Source of the DNA: Acidobacteriaceae bacterium
GTDB taxonomy: Bacteria > Acidobacteriota > Terriglobia > Terriglobales > Acidobacteriaceae
Assembly: GCA_003152695.1 (NCBI GenBank)
Contig: PMAT01000021.1
Coordinates: forward strand, 28,883 to 92,882
Direction: 5' to 3'
Length of the DNA: 64,000 bases
Positions 61,294 to 64,000 of the stretch are shown in pieces; the stretch's first letter is position 1, and each line of letters starts with the position of its first letter. Below the pieces are notes generated by a model that had not been told where the DNA came from, did not search any database, and was given only the letters and a program-made list of their open reading frames with translations. The position numbers and the translations under genes are program-made.

Positions 61294-62378
61294 CAGCGAG
61301 CAGCGGCCGATCCAGCGGTTACGTTGCTTCGGCGAGCTACCGGATTGGCGACAGGCTCGGCGACGGAACGGCCGAGCACGTTGGCGATCTGGCGCACCTC
61401 GACCATGAGATCGGCAAACTGCTGGGGAAAGAGCGATTGGGTGCCATCGCTGAGGGCGCGGTCAGGGTCGGGGTGGACTTCGATGATCAGCCCGTCGGCG
61501 CCTACGGCCACCGCGGCGCGCGACAGCGGTGTCACCTTGTTGCGCTTGCCCGTCCCGTGGCTGGGATCGACGATGATTGGCAAGTGGCTCAAACGCTGCA
61601 CCGCCGGCACGATGCTGAGGTCGAGGGTGTTGCGCGTGTGGTCGGCGAAGGTGCGCACCCCGCGCTCGCACAGAATCACGTTGTAGTTGCCCTCGCTCAT
61701 GATGTATTCGGCGGCCATCAGCAATTCTTCCAGCGTGGCTGACATGCCGCGCTTCAGCAGCACCGGCTTGTGCGCCCTTCCGGCGCGCTTCAGCAGCGAA
61801 TAGTTCTGCATGTTGCGCGCGCCGATCTGAATGACGTCGGCGTACTTCTCCACCAGTTCGAGCGATTCGTTGTCGATGGCTTCGGTGACGATCAGCAGGC
61901 CGAAGCGATCGCGGATCTCCGCCAGGATTTTCAGGCCTTCCTCCGCCAGGCCTTGAAACGTGTAGGGAGAGGTGCGCGGCTTGTAAGCGCCCCCGCGGAA
62001 AAAGCGGGCGCCGGCACGGGCAACGCACTCGGCGGCAGCGAACGCCTGCTCGCGGGATTCGATGGCGCACGGCCCGGCAATGACCGCCACCTCCTTGCCG
62101 CCGAAGGTCGCGTCAGAACCGGGGAAGCGCACCACGGTGTCTTCTTCCTTCAAATCGCGGCTGACCAGCTTGTAGGGCTTGCTGACGCGGATGACTTCCT
62201 GCACCCCTTCCATCTCGTCGAAGGTACCGGTCTCGACCTCACCCTGGTTGCCGGTGACACCGATGGCGGTGCGCTGCGCGCCGGGCAGGGCATGGGCGCG
62301 AAAGCCCAGCGCTTCAATCTTTTCGCATACGCGCTCCACCTGCTCTTCGGAGGCGTGCGCCTTCATGACGATAAGCAT
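61293..62378 (-). CDS. aroF: 3-deoxy-7-phosphoheptulonate (DAHP) synthase
   Basis: DAHP synthase joins phosphoenolpyruvate and erythrose-4-phosphate, the first step of the shikimate pathway. An N-terminal regulatory (ACT/ferredoxin-like) domain of about 90 residues ([26 protein letters not shown]...[14 protein letters not shown]) precedes the barrel, typical of the I-beta class with feedback control. Catalytic blocks: [70 protein letters not shown] and [18 protein letters not shown]. 361 residues with a variable tail. AAGGGG precedes the ATG. The stop overlaps the start of the propeller gene. Confidence 0.95.
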   Translation of the reverse strand: MLIVMKAHASEEQVERVCEKIEALGFRAHALPGAQRTAIGVTGNQGEVETGTFDEMEGVQEVIRVSKPYKLVSRDLKEEDTVVRFPGSDATFGGKEVAVIAGPCAIESREQAFAAAECVARAGARFFRGGAYKPRTSPYTFQGLAEEGLKILAEIRDRFGLLIVTEAIDNESLELVEKYADVIQIGARNMQNYSLLKRAGRAHKPVLLKRGMSATLEELLMAAEYIMSEGNYNVILCERGVRTFADHTRNTLDLSIVPAVQRLSHLPIIVDPSHGTGKRNKVTPLSRAAVAVGADGLIIEVHPDPDRALSDGTQSLFPQQFADLMVEVRQIANVLGRSVAEPVANPVARRSNVTAGSAAAR

Positions 62379-62428
62379 CAGGGACCCCTTGTGCGCCTCT
62401 TAGTGTATCGTTCCGGGCGTGAGGCGGC

Positions 62429-62458
62429 AATAAAAGACGCCCATAACTTCTGGGCATC
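62429..62458 (-). terminator. Terminator after the Ig-like/propeller gene
   Basis: On the minus strand, GATGCCC and GGGCGTC form a seven-pair stem (one G-U) with a nine-base loop, followed by TTTTATT. It lies between that gene's stop and aroF. Confidence 0.75.
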
Positions 62459-62509
62459 TCTTATGAATTTACCGCGCAACGTTCGATTGGCTATGCTGTG
62501 TCCGCCGGC

Positions 62510-64000
62510 TCAGTAGATCACCATGTCGCCGCCGTCCCCGTATTGATAATAGGGCGAACCAGGAAGAGGATTCAGTTGGCCATTCTGAAAGTCAAATCCA
62601 AGGATGCCGTACGGACCACCCTCGCAACGATCGAAACACATCACCAAGGCATAGACAAAAGATCCTGTCTGCTGGATACGTCCGACGGAAAAACCTCCTG
62701 TCGGCTGCACAGTCTCGGTGAGAGCGCTTCCCGAAAAACTGAGCACACCCAGGCCGCCTTCGATAAGCGGCTCACCGGTGGCGACAAACAGATAGGAGCC
62801 TGACGGGTCCCAAGTCAGGTCATCGATCGCGATGGGACTGCCACCATAGGTCACGATGAAAGGCTGAGGCAAAACAGCGGTGAGGGTACCATCACTGGCT
62901 ATGCTGTAAATCTGCACTTCCGAGTCCGCCAGGTATTTGCCATCCGCCGACACTGTCAATAGCCCGGCGCCAGTATTTGGTGGCATCACATAAGTAGCAG
63001 CAAGGGTGAGCAAGCCATCGGAGCCGCGCGAGTAGGACAGAATGCTGCAGTTATTGGAGGTGTCACACAGGGGGAGAAACGCTAAGCTTGCGTCCGGCGT
63101 GAATACCATTCGCACATTGGAAGCTCCCGTCGGTATGTTGGGTACGACAATGGTACCCACGGGAAGTAGCGAGCCGTTGGCCGGTAAGATGATGATCCCG
63201 GTCGTGCCGCTGATGTCGATGGTGCCGGGTAAGTAAAGGTTCGATCCTGTAGGGTCCACCGATGGCGCCAGGTAGTGACCGATCGGGCCGTTAAAGAGAC
63301 GAGCGGTGCTATACAAAGTGAGCGAGTAGTCGGGATTTACCAGGAACGACTCTATACTTCCTTCCGTCAACATGAACAGCAGCGGCAAGGTTGGCGAAGG
63401 GGCGAAGTAGTTTCCGTTAACCGCAGTTTCCGGCGACGATGGCAGGGGCGTAAGCGAGCCGTCGCTCTGGATCTGTAGGCCAACCCGGTCCGTGGCCGGG
63501 TTACCTCCACTCTCCGAAGTATAGAGGGCCGCATTTCTCGCAGGCGGCGGCGTGATCACGATGCTGAGGCTGGCCGTAGCTGTTGCGGCTGGCGTCTCAC
63601 TGTCCGAAACCTGCACGGTGAAACTTGACGTGCCCGCGCCAGTGGGCGTGCCGGAGATCACACCGCTGGTTGCGTTCAACGTGAGGCCATTTGGCAAGCT
63701 GCCCTGCACGATCGTCCAGGAATAAGGAGGGATTCCACCGAATACAGCCAAAGGGGCATTGTAAAAGACGCCTATACTGCCGTCAGGCAGAGAGGTCGTC
63801 GTAATTTGCAGCGCCGGGGTTATGTTGAGGAGGAAGTTGGCGTTCGCAATGCTGGGAGGACTCTCGGAATCCGAGACTGCCACACTAAATTCGCAGTTTC
63901 CCCCGGTGGGTGTGCCCGATAACACGCCCGCCCTGCTCAAGCTAAGGCCAGCGCAACCTCCCGATGAAATATTCCAGGCCACTGCTGTCCGGTTAAAACT
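62510..64000 (-). CDS. Exported Ig-like (He_PIG)/beta-propeller protein, 5' end missing
   Basis: The frame stays open to the right edge (its last six codons read SFNRTA), so the gene continues outside the window. The visible 496 residues hold two putative Ig domains of the He_PIG type (LSLSRAGVLSGTPTGGNCEFSVAVSDSESPP and GIPPYSWTIVQGSLPNGLTLNATSGVISGTPTGAGTSSFTVQVSDSETP), a short proline linker, then a propeller-like region of about 330 residues with LPSSPETAV, NLYLPGTIDISGTTG, LTVSADGKYL and LTWDPSGSYLFVATG strands. It is probably a secreted or surface adhesion/binding protein. Cysteines are few. Confidence 0.8.
   Translation of the reverse strand, partial: SFNRTAVAWNISSGGCAGLSLSRAGVLSGTPTGGNCEFSVAVSDSESPPSIANANFLLNITPALQITTTSLPDGSIGVFYNAPLAVFGGIPPYSWTIVQGSLPNGLTLNATSGVISGTPTGAGTSSFTVQVSDSETPAATATASLSIVITPPPARNAALYTSESGGNPATDRVGLQIQSDGSLTPLPSSPETAVNGNYFAPSPTLPLLFMLTEGSIESFLVNPDYSLTLYSTARLFNGPIGHYLAPSVDPTGSNLYLPGTIDISGTTGIIILPANGSLLPVGTIVVPNIPTGASNVRMVFTPDASLAFLPLCDTSNNCSILSYSRGSDGLLTLAATYVMPPNTGAGLLTVSADGKYLADSEVQIYSIASDGTLTAVLPQPFIVTYGGSPIAIDDLTWDPSGSYLFVATGEPLIEGGLGVLSFSGSALTETVQPTGGFSVGRIQQTGSFVYALVMCFDRCEGGPYGILGFDFQNGQLNPLPGSPYYQYGDGGDMVIY

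Noticed and set aside
1..64000. CRISPR array, rRNA, IS element, prophage or known riboswitch
   Set aside because: No regularly spaced repeats with unique spacers, no transposase, integrase or phage structural genes, no ribosomal RNA sequence and no recognisable riboswitch core were seen on either strand.

Overview
The window is a high-GC, densely coded stretch of a Gram-negative bacterial chromosome. Gene content points to the Acidobacteriota, probably a soil Terriglobia/Koribacter-like lineage. This is an inference from three things: a Ser/Thr kinase fused to TPRs, a TonB-ExbB-ExbD-ExbD-TPR cluster, and many short dispersed intergenic repeats of the type common in that phylum. LptD, SecDF, TonB/Exb and OmpA-like genes show an outer membrane. 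No rRNA, IS element, prophage or CRISPR array was seen. The only tRNA gene found is selC (tRNA-Sec).

Layout. 1-5.4 kb (+): the C-terminal part of lptD, larE, a DsbA-like lipoprotein and a SurA/PpiC-like lipoprotein. 5.4-8.8 kb (-): a biotin carboxyl carrier gene and accC, separated by a hicBA toxin-antitoxin pair. 8.8-17.3 kb (-): tgt-yajC-secD-secF followed by tonB-exbB-exbD-exbD-TPR lipoprotein. 17.4-22.2 kb (+): a GNAT acetyltransferase, an unknown protein, mnmG carrying three in-frame repeat insertions, and a PEP-CTERM protein with a strong terminator. 22.2-28.6 kb is mixed: an HTH protein, a lactonase-like MBL hydrolase, an FHA protein plus Ser/Thr kinase pair of lower GC, an OmpA-family protein and a TMTC-like membrane protein. 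29-33 kb (+): a large TPR protein, dgt and a small RHH-like protein. 32.9-40.5 kb (-): sodium/solute symporter, Gfo/Idh oxidoreductase, DUF2007 protein, purL, purF and a 52-residue protein. 40.9-50.7 kb: a kinase-TPR protein, selC, a PhzF-family protein, a single-domain response regulator, a PLP decarboxylase convergent with an ATP-grasp ligase, a DUF2911 protein and several small unknown proteins. 50.8-57.3 kb (-): a fatty-acid beta-oxidation set (acyl-CoA dehydrogenase, thiolase, FadN-type dehydrogenase/hydratase) with a FadR-like palindrome upstream. 57.7-64 kb: VIT1-type transporter, Nudix hydrolase, STAS and HATPase partner-switch proteins, aroF coupled to a beta-propeller lipoprotein, and the 3' part of an Ig-like/beta-propeller gene running off the right edge.

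The genes form several working sets: envelope assembly and secretion (LptD, PPIase, DsbA-like, SecDF-YajC, TonB-Exb), fatty-acid metabolism (BCCP/AccC and the beta-oxidation set), purine synthesis (PurL, PurF), and signalling (two kinases, FHA, REC, STAS/HATPase).

The most unusual observation is that short repeats, normally intergenic and also present between genes elsewhere here, have entered the mnmG reading frame at three places. They lengthen the enzyme to 750 residues without breaking it. Next are a perfect 9-bp-arm palindrome resembling the FadR (TetR-type) operator before the beta-oxidation genes, a selC gene with no selenoprotein or Sec machinery in view, a solitary HicB-like gene framed by inverted repeats, and a STAS protein lacking the usual phosphorylatable serine. 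Family assignments rest on motifs read by eye; no database search was possible.
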